A stretch of DNA of 64,000 nt from Mycolicibacter senuensis (GCF_002101885.1 NZ_LQPS01000036.1:112027-176026); one strand, 5' to 3'; shown: positions 25,462 through 34,742, counted from the stretch's first letter. Made by a program: numbers and translations. The notes: generated by a model not told the origin, from the sequence alone.

Positions 25462-26792
25462 CAGGGATTCGGCTCCGGGGTGGCGGTGCGGGCGGCTTGC
25501 GCCGCCCCGGGTAGCGCGTCGGCGATCCGCTCGAACGCCTCATCGGTGAGCGCAGCCGAGACGAACCAGGCCTCGAAGGCACTGCAGGGCGGGTAGACGC
25601 CTGCATCGAGCAACGCGTGGAAGAACGGCGGGAACCGCCAGGTCTCGCTGGCCTTGGCCGCGGCGAAGTCGGTGATCGGCTGCTCGGCGAAGAACACGCT
25701 GAACATGTTGCCGGCCCGCGGAATCTGATGCGGCACACCGGCATCGGTCAACGCTTCCGACAGCATCGCGCTGAGCCGGTCGGCGTTCTCGTCGAGCGCG
25801 GCGTAGACGTCGGCGTCGGCGGCACGCAGCGTGGCCAGCCCGGCGGCGGTGGCCACCGGGTTCCCCGACAGCGTGCCGGCCTGGTAGACCGGCCCCAGCG
25901 GCGCCAGCTTGTCCATCACCTCGGCCCGGCCGCCGAACGCCGCGGCAGGCAGCCCGCCGCTGATCACCTTGCCGAAGGTGAACAGGTCGGCATCCACCGG
26001 ATCGAGGCCACCTTCTCCACACCAGCCACTGGCGCTGACCCGGAAGCCGGTCATCACCTCGTCGACGATGAACAACGCCCCGTGTTCCCGCGCGATCGCC
26101 TGCAGTTCGGCGTTGAAGCCGGGCGCCGGCGGCACCACGCCCATGTTGCCGGGGCTGGCCTCGGTGATGACCGCGGCGAGCTGATCGCCGAACTCGGCGA
26201 AGGCTGCCCGGACCGCCGGGAGGTCGTTGTAGGGCAACACGATCGTGTCCGCCGCGGTGGCGCCGGTGACGCCCGGCGACGACGGCAGGCCCAGGGTGGC
26301 CACCCCGGAGCCGGCGTCGGCCAGCAGCGCGTCGACGTGGCCGTGGTAGCAGCCGGAGAACTTGATCACCTTGGCCCGGCCGGTGAAGCCGCGGGCCAGG
26401 CGCAACGCGCTCATGGTGGCCTCGGTGCCGGAATTGACCAGCCGGATCTTGCTCACCGCGGGCACCCGGGCGATGATCTCGGCGGCCAACTCGGTCTCGG
26501 TGCGCGTCGGCGCCCCGAACGACAGGCCGCCGGTGGCGGCCGCGCGGACCGCGTCGACGACCGCCGGGTGGGCATGGCCGAGGATCATCGGACCCCAGGA
26601 GCAGACCAGGTCGACGTAGCGGTTGCCGTCGACGTCGGTGAGCCAGCAGCCCTCGCCGCGCTCGATGAACCGCGGGGTGCCGCCGACGGCGGCGAAAGCG
26701 CGGACGGGTGAGTTCACCCCGCCCGGGGTGACCGCGCAGGCCTGCTCGAACAGCCGCGCGGATGCCGCCGTGACATGATCCGCACTAACCAC
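25461..26792 (-). CDS. hemL: Glutamate-1-semialdehyde 2,1-aminomutase
   Basis: PLP enzyme that forms 5-aminolevulinate, second step of the C5 heme pathway begun by HemA (also in this window). 443 residues. PLP lysine about 275 in [26 protein letters not shown] and [12 protein letters not shown] start; first gene of the minus-strand run ending with the MinD-like ATPase. Its upstream region is shared with the divergent deazaflavin-type genes and contains the palindrome at 26827. Confidence 0.96.
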   Translation of the reverse strand: MVSADHVTAASARLFEQACAVTPGGVNSPVRAFAAVGGTPRFIERGEGCWLTDVDGNRYVDLVCSWGPMILGHAHPAVVDAVRAAATGGLSFGAPTRTETELAAEIIARVPAVSKIRLVNSGTEATMSALRLARGFTGRAKVIKFSGCYHGHVDALLADAGSGVATLGLPSSPGVTGATAADTIVLPYNDLPAVRAAFAEFGDQLAAVITEASPGNMGVVPPAPGFNAELQAIAREHGALFIVDEVMTGFRVSASGWCGEGGLDPVDADLFTFGKVISGGLPAAAFGGRAEVMDKLAPLGPVYQAGTLSGNPVATAAGLATLRAADADVYAALDENADRLSAMLSEALTDAGVPHQIPRAGNMFSVFFAEQPITDFAAAKASETWRFPPFFHALLDAGVYPPCSAFEAWFVSAALTDEAFERIADALPGAAQAARTATPEPNP

Positions 26793-26826
26793 GACGACCA
26801 GTGTCCCAGCTCGCGCGGCTCAACCG

Positions 26827-26841
26827 ACTACAGGGTGTAGT
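26827..26841. promoter_or_regulatory. Palindrome ACTACAgggTGTAGT in divergent promoter region
   Basis: Six-base perfect arms around three G. It lies 35 bases upstream of hemL and 45 bases upstream of the first deazaflavin-type gene. The TACA/TGTA core recalls BlaI/CopY-type operators, though those have other spacers. The same half-sites occur at 8692-8738. Confidence 0.4.
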
Positions 26842-26885
26842 TGACGGGGGTTGAGCTGATCCTGGGCTCGGGGTTGGATGGCTAC

Positions 26886-27269
26886 ATGCAACTACCGCAA
26901 CGGCTGGCCCGGTTCAACCGGCATGTGACCAACCCGATCCAGCGGATGTGGGCCGGATGGGCGCCTTCATTCGGAATCCTCGAGCACGTCGGCAGACGCT
27001 CCGGCAAGCCCTACCGCACCCCGCTGAGCGTATTCAGCACGGATGACGGAGTGGCAATCCTGCTCACCTACGGCCCGGACCGGGACTGGTTGAAGAACAT
27101 CACCGCCGTCGGGGGCGGCAAAATGCGGCGGCACGGCAAGACGTTCGCGGTCAGCGACCCGCGGGTGGTCACCAAAGCCGAGGCGGCGCAGCACGTGCGC
27201 GGCCGGGCCCAAGCGGTCTTCGCGCGGCTGCCGTTTGAACAGGCGGTGCTGCTGACCAGGCAGGACTGA
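26886..27269 (+). CDS. Deazaflavin (F420)-dependent nitroreductase family protein
   Basis: 127-residue split-barrel protein of the mycobacterial DUF385/Ddn family: HVGRRSGKPYRTPLSVF, YGPDRDWLKNI and the C-terminal PRVVTKAEA. Such proteins bind F420, or sometimes fatty acids. The ATG at 26886 gives the usual family start (QLPQRLARFNRHVTNP); the open frame extends to 26841 without a good site. It heads a two-gene unit with a close paralog two bases downstream, next to hemL as Rv0523c is. Confidence 0.88.
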   Translation: MQLPQRLARFNRHVTNPIQRMWAGWAPSFGILEHVGRRSGKPYRTPLSVFSTDDGVAILLTYGPDRDWLKNITAVGGGKMRRHGKTFAVSDPRVVTKAEAAQHVRGRAQAVFARLPFEQAVLLTRQD

Positions 27270-27271
27270 GG

Positions 27272-27652
27272 ATGCAGTTCTCCGAGCGTCGCGCCCGGTT
27301 CAACCGGGTGGTCACCAATCCGCTGCTGCGCCCGCTCTCCGGCTGGGTGCCGATGTGGTCGATCATCGAACACACCGGCCGTCGCTCCGGCACGACCTAC
27401 CGCACCCCGGTTTCGATGTTCCACACCGCGGACGGCGTCGCCGTGCTGCTGCCGTACGGGACCGACCGGGACTGGGTGAAGAACCTGCGGACCACCAACG
27501 GCGGCCTGGCCAAGATGAGCGGCAAGACCTTTGCGGTCACCAACCCGCGGGTGGTGCCGACCACCGAAGCGGCCGGGCTGCTCAAGACGCCCTGGCGCCA
27601 GTTGCTCGGCCGGGCCGGGGTGGCCCACTCGCTGCTGCTGGATCGCGCCTGA
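27272..27652 (+). CDS. Deazaflavin (F420)-dependent nitroreductase family protein, tandem paralog
   Basis: 126 residues, clearly a duplicate of the preceding gene: RARFNRVVTNPLLRPLSGW, EHTGRRSGTTYRTPVSMF, YGTDRDWVKNL and GKTFAVTNPRVV. The two differ mainly in the loop after the KNL motif and at the C-terminus, so they may use different substrates. It starts two bases after the upstream stop and ends 21 bases before the convergent PGRS gene. Confidence 0.88.
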   Translation: MQFSERRARFNRVVTNPLLRPLSGWVPMWSIIEHTGRRSGTTYRTPVSMFHTADGVAVLLPYGTDRDWVKNLRTTNGGLAKMSGKTFAVTNPRVVPTTEAAGLLKTPWRQLLGRAGVAHSLLLDRA

Positions 27653-27673
27653 CGACATAGCCCCCGGGCGCGC

Positions 27674-29242
27674 CTACCCCGTCTCCGTGCCGGGTGCGCC
27701 CGGCTGCCCCGGGCTTCCGTCCGGGTTGCCGGCGCCACCCGCACCGGCGGCCCCCGCCGCCCCGGCCTCGACCCCGTCACCGCCGTCGCCGCCGTCACCG
27801 CCGCCCCCACCCGGGCCGACCGATCCGCCGGCAGCCGGCGCGCCACCGGCACCGCCGGTGCCCCCGGCGCCGCCGGCAGTCGCGGCGGCGCCGCTACCGG
27901 CATCACCGCCGTTTCCGCCGAGGCCCCCGGTACCGCCGTCGGGATGATCGGCCGTACCGGCACCGCCGACCCCACCGGTGCCACCCTTGCCGCCGGCGCC
28001 GCTCTCGCCGGCGTACGGGTGGCCGAGCATGCCGACGGCGCCGTCACCACCGTCGCCGCCGTTACCGGCGGTTGCGGACCATGAGCCGGCCGCACCGCCG
28101 TTTCCACCGGCGCCGGCCGCCCGACCGTGGCTGGGGACACCTCCGTAGCCGCCGGCGCCCCCGTCGCCACCATGGCCGCCGTTGCCGCCGTCACCGTCCG
28201 GCGAACCGGCCAGGCCCTCGCCGCCGGTACCACCCGGGGCGCTGAACCCGCCCGGCCCGGCGTTGCCCATGAACGTCAGGTCTCCGGCGTTGCCGGCCGC
28301 GCCGCCGTCCCCGCCGTTGCCGCCGCTGGGATGATCCTCGGTGCCGGCGCCGCCGTTGCCGCCGTATCCGCCGGAACCGCCCGGGCCACCGAAGCCGGCC
28401 ACCCCGTTGCCGCCGTCCCCGGCGTTGCCGCCGTTGCCGCCGTCACCGCCGCCGTTGCCCCAGCCACCGTCGCCGCCGTCCCCGCCACGACCACCCGCGC
28501 CGAACAGCGAGATGGCGTCCCCACCGAGCCCGCCGTCACCACCGTCACCGGCGGTGCCGGTGATGCTGTCCAAACCGTCACCGCCCCAGCCGCCTTCGCC
28601 GCCGTTGCCCAGCAGCCAGCCGCCGATGCCGCCGTCGCCACCGTCGCCGCCGGCGCCGCCGTCACCACCCCAGCCGCCGTTGCCGATCATCTTGGCGTCG
28701 CCGCCGTCGCCGCCGGTCACCCCCGCGGCGATGTTCTCGTCGGTGCCCGCGCCGTAGCCGTTGCCGCCGTCGCCGAACAGCCAGCCGCCGTCGCCGCCGT
28801 CGGGGTGGTCGACGGTTCCGTCGACGCCGTCGCAGATCAGTCCGCATGCCCCGTCAAAAGCGAAGAGCGGGTTGATGATCGGGTCGATCAGGGCGCCCGG
28901 GCCCATCATCCACAAGGTGCCCAGGTCGTGGATGGTGGCGTAAAGCTGGTTCTGGACCAGCCCGGCGAAAACGACCTCCACGACCGATGTCCAGGTATAG
29001 AGGTCGGTGCCCACCTGGCCGAGATCCAGTGCGTCCGCCCCAGCCGGACCCGGGTCGGCCGCGGCGACGGCGTCGGGGTCGCCGAAGAACTGGTCGAACG
29101 AGAACAGGTCATCGAAGTCGGCGCGTGCCGGCGCGGTGGTGACCGGGCCCAGCCCGAGCGTGAGGAATGTCGCCGCCGACGTTGCCGCGCCCAGGGCACG
29201 GACGGGGCGATGGTTGCGGTGCACAGTGTGGCGGCCGGACAT
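27674..29242 (-). CDS. Secreted PGRS-repeat protein without a PE domain
   Basis: 522 residues. It begins with a basic stretch and hydrophobic segment ending TAPARA, a normal Sec signal with cleavage after about residue 41. A short domain of about 90 residues follows (DFDDLFSFDQFFGD to FDGACGLICDGVDG, two Cys). From about 132 on the protein is GGxGG repeats of the PGRS type, with recurring DHPDGG and LFGxGG blocks. There is no PE domain. The 5' element TAAGTT lies six bases before the ATG. Other mycobacteria have signal-peptide PGRS proteins of this kind; role unknown, surface location likely. Confidence 0.85.
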   Translation of the reverse strand: MSGRHTVHRNHRPVRALGAATSAATFLTLGLGPVTTAPARADFDDLFSFDQFFGDPDAVAAADPGPAGADALDLGQVGTDLYTWTSVVEVVFAGLVQNQLYATIHDLGTLWMMGPGALIDPIINPLFAFDGACGLICDGVDGTVDHPDGGDGGWLFGDGGNGYGAGTDENIAAGVTGGDGGDAKMIGNGGWGGDGGAGGDGGDGGIGGWLLGNGGEGGWGGDGLDSITGTAGDGGDGGLGGDAISLFGAGGRGGDGGDGGWGNGGGDGGNGGNAGDGGNGVAGFGGPGGSGGYGGNGGAGTEDHPSGGNGGDGGAAGNAGDLTFMGNAGPGGFSAPGGTGGEGLAGSPDGDGGNGGHGGDGGAGGYGGVPSHGRAAGAGGNGGAAGSWSATAGNGGDGGDGAVGMLGHPYAGESGAGGKGGTGGVGGAGTADHPDGGTGGLGGNGGDAGSGAAATAGGAGGTGGAGGAPAAGGSVGPGGGGGDGGDGGDGVEAGAAGAAGAGGAGNPDGSPGQPGAPGTETG

Positions 29243-29248
29243 CCACCG

Positions 29249-29254
29249 AACTTA
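29249..29254 (-). promoter_or_regulatory. -10 element of leaderless PGRS gene
   Basis: On the minus strand TAAGTT ends six bases before the ATG at 29242. Confidence 0.4.
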
Positions 29255-29310
29255 TCCAGCCGAATGTGTATTCCACAACTACGGATGTTGAACCTGGGAA
29301 ACAACTGCAT

Positions 29311-29341
29311 GTGCGGATCTTCGCGCAAATGGCATCCGCAC
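29311..29341. promoter_or_regulatory. Inverted repeat upstream of the JmjC gene
   Basis: Perfect 8-base arms GTGCGGAT (29311-29318) and ATCCGCAC (29334-29341) with a 15-base loop, about 45 bases before the chosen start codon. It may be an operator or a leader hairpin. Confidence 0.35.
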
Positions 29342-29386
29342 CTGCCAATGGCAACCGAGCTGCCCGCCGGGGTGTATTTTGTGCCG

Positions 29387-30592
29387 ATGTCGGACGGTGA
29401 TGGCTCCCTCGATCTGGCGTCCGCACTCGCCTGGCTGCTCGCGCCGGTGCCGGTGCCGACGTTCCTCGACGAACTGTGGGGTGCGGCGCCGCACCACATC
29501 CGCCGGGACCGCCGCGACTACTTCGAGGCGCTGGCCGGGCCGTCCTGGGTCGGGCAATTGCTGGCGGCGCTGCGCACCGAACCGGCCGCGGTGCGGCTGG
29601 TACGCGGGGCCGATCATCTGGTCCCGGAGTGCTGCGCCGACGGCAGCCTGGACCTGGCCCGGGTCCAGGCCGCCCTGGACAGCGGCTACACGATCATCTG
29701 CAACAACATCGAGAAATACCTGCGCCCGATGTCGGCGCTGACCCACGGTGTCGAGGTCGAGCTGAACTTCCCGACCCACGTCAACGCCTACATCACGCCG
29801 CCGGACGCAACCGGATTCCTGCCGCACTACGACCACCACGACGTGCTGGTGCTGCAGATCCAGGGGGCCAAGACCTGGTACTTCTACGGCGACGAGCCGA
29901 TAGCGCCGCAGCTGATGCAGCGACTGCACGAGGTGGACCCGGCCGGGCTGCCCGAGCCGACCAGCCTGCACCTGACCGCCGGTGACACCCTGTATCTGCC
30001 CCGGGGCCTGGTGCATTCGGCCGCGACGACCTCGGAGCCGTCGGTGCATCTGACGGTGGGCCTGCACGTGCCGACGGTGCTCACGCTGTTGACCCACACG
30101 CTGCACCTGTTGAGCCTGCGCGACGATGTCGTGCACACCCGGCTGCCCGCCCGGCATCTGGACGACCCGCGGGTGCAAGCCGGCCTGGGCCCGCTGATCC
30201 AGGACGCGCTCGCCGCCGTCGCAACCCCCGGCGCGCTGGCGGAGGGCCTCGGCGCCATGCAGGATTTCCTGCTGCGGCGCGCCCGCTGCCCGGTCGTCGG
30301 TCAGGTCAGCGACACCGCGGGGATCGACGCCGAAACACTGGTGCGCAAGCAGCAACCGCTGTATTCCCGGGTGACCACGTCGGGCGACGGGGTGGGCCTG
30401 CAGTTCGCCCAGCTGATCGTCAGCGCCCGCTCCGACCATGAAGCCGCGATGCGGTTCGTGTCGGCCCGCACCGAGCCGTTCCGAGTGGGCGAGCTACCGG
30501 GGCTGACCGCGGTTCAACAGGTCGAGTTGGCCCGCAGCCTGATCATGAGCGGGTTCCTGGTGCGGCCGACCGGCGATGATGCCGCCCCTTGA
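29387..30592 (+). CDS. JmjC/cupin-fold 2-oxoglutarate oxygenase-like protein
   Basis: 401 residues of the Cupin_4 (ribosomal oxygenase) type. The iron facial triad is visible: His147-x-Asp149 in LPHYDHHDV and His210 in PRGLVHSA. QGAKTWYFY supplies the following strand and a C-terminal helical winged region completes the family length. Relatives hydroxylate ribosomal proteins or other peptides. The start is uncertain: ATG 29387, GTG 29381 and ATG 29348 are all in frame. It diverges from the PGRS gene and lies just upstream of a PPE gene; a link to either is speculative. Confidence 0.82.
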   Translation: MSDGDGSLDLASALAWLLAPVPVPTFLDELWGAAPHHIRRDRRDYFEALAGPSWVGQLLAALRTEPAAVRLVRGADHLVPECCADGSLDLARVQAALDSGYTIICNNIEKYLRPMSALTHGVEVELNFPTHVNAYITPPDATGFLPHYDHHDVLVLQIQGAKTWYFYGDEPIAPQLMQRLHEVDPAGLPEPTSLHLTAGDTLYLPRGLVHSAATTSEPSVHLTVGLHVPTVLTLLTHTLHLLSLRDDVVHTRLPARHLDDPRVQAGLGPLIQDALAAVATPGALAEGLGAMQDFLLRRARCPVVGQVSDTAGIDAETLVRKQQPLYSRVTTSGDGVGLQFAQLIVSARSDHEAAMRFVSARTEPFRVGELPGLTAVQQVELARSLIMSGFLVRPTGDDAAP

Positions 30593-30662
30593 AATACGGG
30601 GATTATCCGCTGCTTGCTCCGCATTCACAGCAAGAATCCAGCCATCGATCTGGATTTGAGGA

Positions 30663-30668
30663 TAGGAT
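30663..30668 (+). promoter_or_regulatory. Candidate -10 element of the first PPE gene
   Basis: TAGGAT fits TANNNT and leaves a leader of about 22 bases with an AAAGGCGGG ribosome site before the ATG at 30698. Confidence 0.35.
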
Positions 30669-30697
30669 TCTGCCGTCCGGCACGGCGAAAGGCGGGC

Positions 30698-32131
30698 ATG
30701 ACGGAGCCGATCTGGATGGCGTCGCCACCGGAGGTGTACTCGGCGTTGCTGAACAGCGGTCCGGGCGCGGGCCCACTGCTGGCAGCCGCCGGCATGTGGA
30801 CTGCGCTGAGCACCGAATACCGCGAGGTGGCCCACGAACTGTCCACGATGCTGTCCGCGGTGCAAGCCGGGTCCTGGCAAGGCCCCAGCGCGGAATCGTA
30901 TGTGGCGGCGAATGTTCCGTATCTGGCGTGGCTGACACAGGCCAGCGCCGACAGCATGGCGCTGGCCGCCCGGCACCAGACCGCCGCCACCGCCTACACC
31001 TCGGCGCTGGCCACGATGCCCACGCTGGCCGAACTGGCCGCCAATCACACCATTCACGCGGTGCTGTTGGCGACGAACTTCTTCGGGGTCAACGCGATCC
31101 CGATCGCCGCCAACGAGGCCGACTACACCCGGATGTGGGTGCAGGCGGCCACCACGATGTCGACGTATCAGACGGTGGCCGGCGCGGCGGTGGCATCGTC
31201 CCCGGTGGCCGCGACGGCGCCGGCGGTGCTCAACCCCGATACCCCGGTGCACCGCGACCACCACCACCGCAACGACCAGGCGCCCACCCAGGACTTCGGC
31301 AACATCTACCAGGAGAGCTGGTGGACGACCCGGATCGCGGAGATCAACGAGGCCATTCAGTCCGACCTGGCCGGCAACAATCCGCTCGCCAGCCTCATCA
31401 GTGACCCGGTGCTGATGACGATCGCCCCGCATTACGCCGGCGAGATCGTGCTCGGGATGGCGCCGACCGTGACGGCGCTGACCGAGACCATGCTCGCACT
31501 GGTGGCACCCGCGTCACCGCTGGCCGGCCTCGCCGGGGTCGCCGGTCTGGTTGGATTGCCGGGCGCCCAGGTCTCCGCCGAACCGGCACCGCCTGCCCCG
31601 ACACCACCGCTGCCGGCGGCGGCCGCCGCGCCGGCAGGTGTGGCCGTTCCGCCGGCCGCTGCCCCGGCGGCGCCCCCGGCCATGGCCCCACCCACCTCGG
31701 CGCCGGCCGCGTCCGCCGGTGGCGTCCCGGTGCTGCCGCCGCCGGTCACCGGAGCAGAAGCGGCGGCGCTGCCCTACCTGGTCGGCGGCGGACCGTCGCT
31801 CGGAGCTGCCACGAAGATGCGCGTCGCCGCACCCGCGGCGGCGCAACGGTCCGGTGCGCCCGCGGCCGCCGCGGCGAGCACCGCGGCGGCCGGCCAGGCG
31901 CGGCGGCGCCGGCAGCGCGAGGCGCTCACGGATCCGGGCAACCGGTACGAATACCTCGACCCGGCCGCCGGAACCGCGCAATCGGCCAGCGGCGCGGGCC
32001 GGGTCGGATTCGCGGGCACCCTCGAGCACGAGACAGGTTCTGCGGTAACGGGATTGACCACCCTGACCGACAGTACCGCGGGCCCGGCGGTGCCGATGCT
32101 GCCGCACACCTGGGAAGGACCCGGCGGCTGA
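30698..32131 (+). CDS. PPE family protein, PPW subfamily
   Basis: 477 residues. The first 180 form a PPE domain: WMASPPEV, the WxG turn [10 protein letters not shown] and helical [14 protein letters not shown] Pro/Ala-rich middle follows. The C-terminal 45 residues carry GFAGT and PMLPHTW, the GFxGT and PxxPxxW signature of PPE-PPW proteins. PPE proteins normally leave the cell through a type VII (ESX) system with a PE partner; no PE gene is next to it. It converges with a second PPE gene five bases away. Confidence 0.92.
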   Translation: MTEPIWMASPPEVYSALLNSGPGAGPLLAAAGMWTALSTEYREVAHELSTMLSAVQAGSWQGPSAESYVAANVPYLAWLTQASADSMALAARHQTAATAYTSALATMPTLAELAANHTIHAVLLATNFFGVNAIPIAANEADYTRMWVQAATTMSTYQTVAGAAVASSPVAATAPAVLNPDTPVHRDHHHRNDQAPTQDFGNIYQESWWTTRIAEINEAIQSDLAGNNPLASLISDPVLMTIAPHYAGEIVLGMAPTVTALTETMLALVAPASPLAGLAGVAGLVGLPGAQVSAEPAPPAPTPPLPAAAAAPAGVAVPPAAAPAAPPAMAPPTSAPAASAGGVPVLPPPVTGAEAAALPYLVGGGPSLGAATKMRVAAPAAAQRSGAPAAAAASTAAAGQARRRRQREALTDPGNRYEYLDPAAGTAQSASGAGRVGFAGTLEHETGSAVTGLTTLTDSTAGPAVPMLPHTWEGPGG

Positions 32132-32136
32132 ACCGG

Positions 32137-33528
32137 TCAGCGGCCCAGCAGCCGCATCTTCTGCTCGTTGTACTCGTCGTTGGTGATCAACCCGCGGTCG
32201 CGTAGCTCGGCGAACTCGCGGATCTCGGCGGCAATACCCATCGCCGTCGGCCCGGGGCCGCTCTCGGCGTCACCGGAAGCAGCGGGCGTGGCACTGGCCG
32301 CGGGCTGCGGCATCTCGACTTTCGGCGCCGGATCCGCGCCGCCGCGCCCGCGACTGACCGAACCGGCCAGGGCGCTACCGCCCATGCCCGCGAGCGCCAT
32401 CTGACTGAAGGCACTGCCGGCACCTGCGAGCGACCCGGCCGGTGCGGCGCCCACACCCGGGCCGGCCAGCGGCGTCGTGTAAGACAGTGTCTTGATCTCC
32501 GGGGCATTGGCGGCCCAGCTGATCGGCACCGACAGTTTCCCCGCCGAGATCGCCTCTCCCATGCTGGCCGACATCGCCGACGCCGTCGACGCCCCCGACG
32601 ACAGGGCACCCCCGATGAAACCGCCCGGCCGCGACGGGGTCAACGGCGAGAACAGGTCGATGGCGTGCAGGATCTCGTATTCCACCTGCTCCAGCCGATC
32701 CTGCTCGTTGAGGATCTCCCGGGTGCTGGCGTCCGCCGAGGACCAGGCCCCGGCCGCCAGTGCCAGCGCGACCGCCGACACCGCGTTCAGCCCGAAGAGG
32801 TCGGTGATACTCGGGAACGAGATCAGGTCCTCGATGCCCTGGGCCGCCCCGGGCACGGTCGCCAGCCCCGCCTGCACCATGGAGCTGTCCGGCGAGGCGA
32901 AGATACCCGAGGCCAATTCCCCCAGCAGCGACTGGACATTCGACGACGCCGAGGTGGCTTCAGCCGAGCCGGTCGCCGCAGTCTGACTGAGCTGCCCAAC
33001 CGGATTGCTGACCTGCGGTGGCTGCTGGAAGGGCGTCAGTCCAGTCGCGGCGGCCGACGCCGCGGCGTAGGAGTACATCGCGGCGGCGTCCTGCGCCCAC
33101 ATCTCGCCGTACGCAGCCTCGTTGGCGGCGATCGCCGCGGTGTTGGTGCCCAGCACATTGCTGGCGATCAGCACCAGCAGCTGCGCCCGGTTCGCGGCGA
33201 CCACCGTGGGCGGCACCGTCGCACTGAACGCCGCTTCATAGGCCGCGGCCGCGGCGTTCGCCTGCGCCGTGGTGTGGTCGACCTGCGCGGCGGTGGCGGC
33301 CATCCAGCTCGCATACCGCGCCGCGGCCTGCGTCAGCGCCACCGACGCCGGGCCCCGCCAGAGCTGACCGGTCAGCTCGGCGATCACCGACTCATAGGAT
33401 GTGACCGCCGCGTGCAGCTCCGCGGACAAGGCGCCCCAGGCGGCGGCCGCGGCCCGCATCGGTGTGGAGCCCGGACCGGTATAGATGCGCAGCGAGTTGA
33501 CCTCCGGCGGCAGGGCAGCGTAATTCAT
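32137..33528 (-). CDS. PPE family protein, SVP subfamily with C-terminal SHOCT-like segment
   Basis: 463 residues. PPE domain at 1-180 (NYAALPPEVNSLRIYTGPG, LWRGPASVALTQAA, NEAAYGEMWAQDAAAM). The subfamily motif GKLSVPISW fits GxxSVPxxW near residue 345. The last 27 residues (IREFAELRDRGLITNDEYNEQK...) read as a SHOCT oligomerisation motif, an unusual end for a PPE protein. The ATG at 33528 has AGGGGGT upstream and gives the canonical PPE start. Tail-to-tail with the PPW gene. Confidence 0.92.
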   Translation of the reverse strand: MNYAALPPEVNSLRIYTGPGSTPMRAAAAAWGALSAELHAAVTSYESVIAELTGQLWRGPASVALTQAAARYASWMAATAAQVDHTTAQANAAAAAYEAAFSATVPPTVVAANRAQLLVLIASNVLGTNTAAIAANEAAYGEMWAQDAAAMYSYAAASAAATGLTPFQQPPQVSNPVGQLSQTAATGSAEATSASSNVQSLLGELASGIFASPDSSMVQAGLATVPGAAQGIEDLISFPSITDLFGLNAVSAVALALAAGAWSSADASTREILNEQDRLEQVEYEILHAIDLFSPLTPSRPGGFIGGALSSGASTASAMSASMGEAISAGKLSVPISWAANAPEIKTLSYTTPLAGPGVGAAPAGSLAGAGSAFSQMALAGMGGSALAGSVSRGRGGADPAPKVEMPQPAASATPAASGDAESGPGPTAMGIAAEIREFAELRDRGLITNDEYNEQKMRLLGR

Positions 33529-33677
33529 CACTGACCCCCTCCCTGGGCACGTACCGACGTAAACCGGCGTGAGTGTATTTGTAGCCGAAAAGCTCCCGGC
33601 GGGCCGGGGATTGTGGATATGCGGAGGCAGGGCTGCGGCCACCTCGCCGCGATGCCGGTCACAGCCGCACGCTGCGA

Positions 33678-33683
33678 TAACAT
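33678..33683 (+). promoter_or_regulatory. -10 element of leaderless ABC permease gene
   Basis: TAACAT fits TANNNT and ends six bases before the GTG at 33690. Confidence 0.4.
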
Positions 33684-33689
33684 GCGCGC

Positions 33690-34739
33690 GTGCGGATGCT
33701 GATCACTGCGTTGCGCGACCTGCAGTGGCGGCTGCGCCGATTCATCGTCGCCGCCGTCGGCACCGCGATGGTGTTCGCCCTGACCCTGGTGCTGGCCGGA
33801 CTGACCCATGGTTTCCGGGTCGAGGCCGAACACGTCGTCGACTCGCTGGGCATCGACAGCTACCTGATCCAGACGGCCGCGGTCGGCCCGTTCATGGGCT
33901 CGTCGCGGTTCCCGCAACAGGAGGCCGGGGATGTCGCCGCGATCTCCGGTGTCGAGGCGGCGCTGCCGGTGGTCTACGGCAACACCATCCTGCAGGACGG
34001 GGAGGCGCCGCTGAACGTGAACGTCTACGGCGTGCCCAAGGCCGCGATGCCGCCAATCACCTCGGGACGCGCACCGACCGAGCCCAACGAGGTCGCGATG
34101 TCCGCCACGCTGAAACGCGCCGTCGGCGACGACATCGAACTGGGTGCGGGCAAGCTGCGGATCGTCGGGTTGGTGGGGAAATCGACGACGCTGGCCGGGC
34201 AGCCCAACGCCTTCCTGACCGTGGCGGGCGCACAGCGGCTGATGTACTCCGGGCAGCCGGTGGCCTCGGCGATCGGCCTGCGGGGCACTCCCGCGAAGGT
34301 GCCGGAGGGCTACCGGGTGGTGGACCGGGCCGCCGCCGTCGATGACATGGTGCGCCCGCTGGCCGGGGCGCAGATGGCGCTGTCGTACATGTCGGTGCTG
34401 CTGTGGGGTGTCGCCGCGCTGATCGTGGGCTCGCTGATCTATCTGTCGGCGCTGGAGCGCACCCGCGACTTCGCGGTGTTCAAGGCGCTGGGTGTGACCA
34501 CCGCGATGGTGCTGGCCGGACTGGCGCTGCAGGCGGTGGCCGTCGCGGTGGCCGCGGCGGTGCTCGGCGGGGCGCTGGCGATGGCGATCGGTCCGCTGTT
34601 CCCGATGCTGGTGGCGGTGACCGCCTCGTCGTTCGCGCTGCTGATGCTGACCGCGGTGGGCATCGGGTTGCTGGCCAGCCTGGCCGGCCTGCGGCACGCG
34701 GTGGCCGTCGACCCCGTGCTGGCGTTCGGGGGGCCGTGA
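33690..34739 (+). CDS. ABC transporter permease, FtsX/MacB type (Rv0072-like)
   Basis: 349 residues. One N-terminal helix (IVAAVGTAMVFALTLVLAG), a roughly 200-residue extracytoplasmic domain, then three helices in the FtsX arrangement (SVLLWGVAALIVGSLIYLSALERTRDFAVFKALG). Length and partner match Rv0072, which databases list as glutamine transport, although the architecture is that of a MacB/LolC-type exporter rather than an importer. The ATPase gene begins three bases after the stop. Confidence 0.9.
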   Translation: MRMLITALRDLQWRLRRFIVAAVGTAMVFALTLVLAGLTHGFRVEAEHVVDSLGIDSYLIQTAAVGPFMGSSRFPQQEAGDVAAISGVEAALPVVYGNTILQDGEAPLNVNVYGVPKAAMPPITSGRAPTEPNEVAMSATLKRAVGDDIELGAGKLRIVGLVGKSTTLAGQPNAFLTVAGAQRLMYSGQPVASAIGLRGTPAKVPEGYRVVDRAAAVDDMVRPLAGAQMALSYMSVLLWGVAALIVGSLIYLSALERTRDFAVFKALGVTTAMVLAGLALQAVAVAVAAAVLGGALAMAIGPLFPMLVAVTASSFALLMLTAVGIGLLASLAGLRHAVAVDPVLAFGGP

Positions 34740-34742
34740 GCC

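Noticed and set aside
28127..29346. Upstream extension of the JmjC gene into a Val/Ala/Thr-rich frame of more than 400 residues
   Set aside because: This part is the mirror of the PGRS repeats on the other strand; JmjC homology starts only after about 29387.
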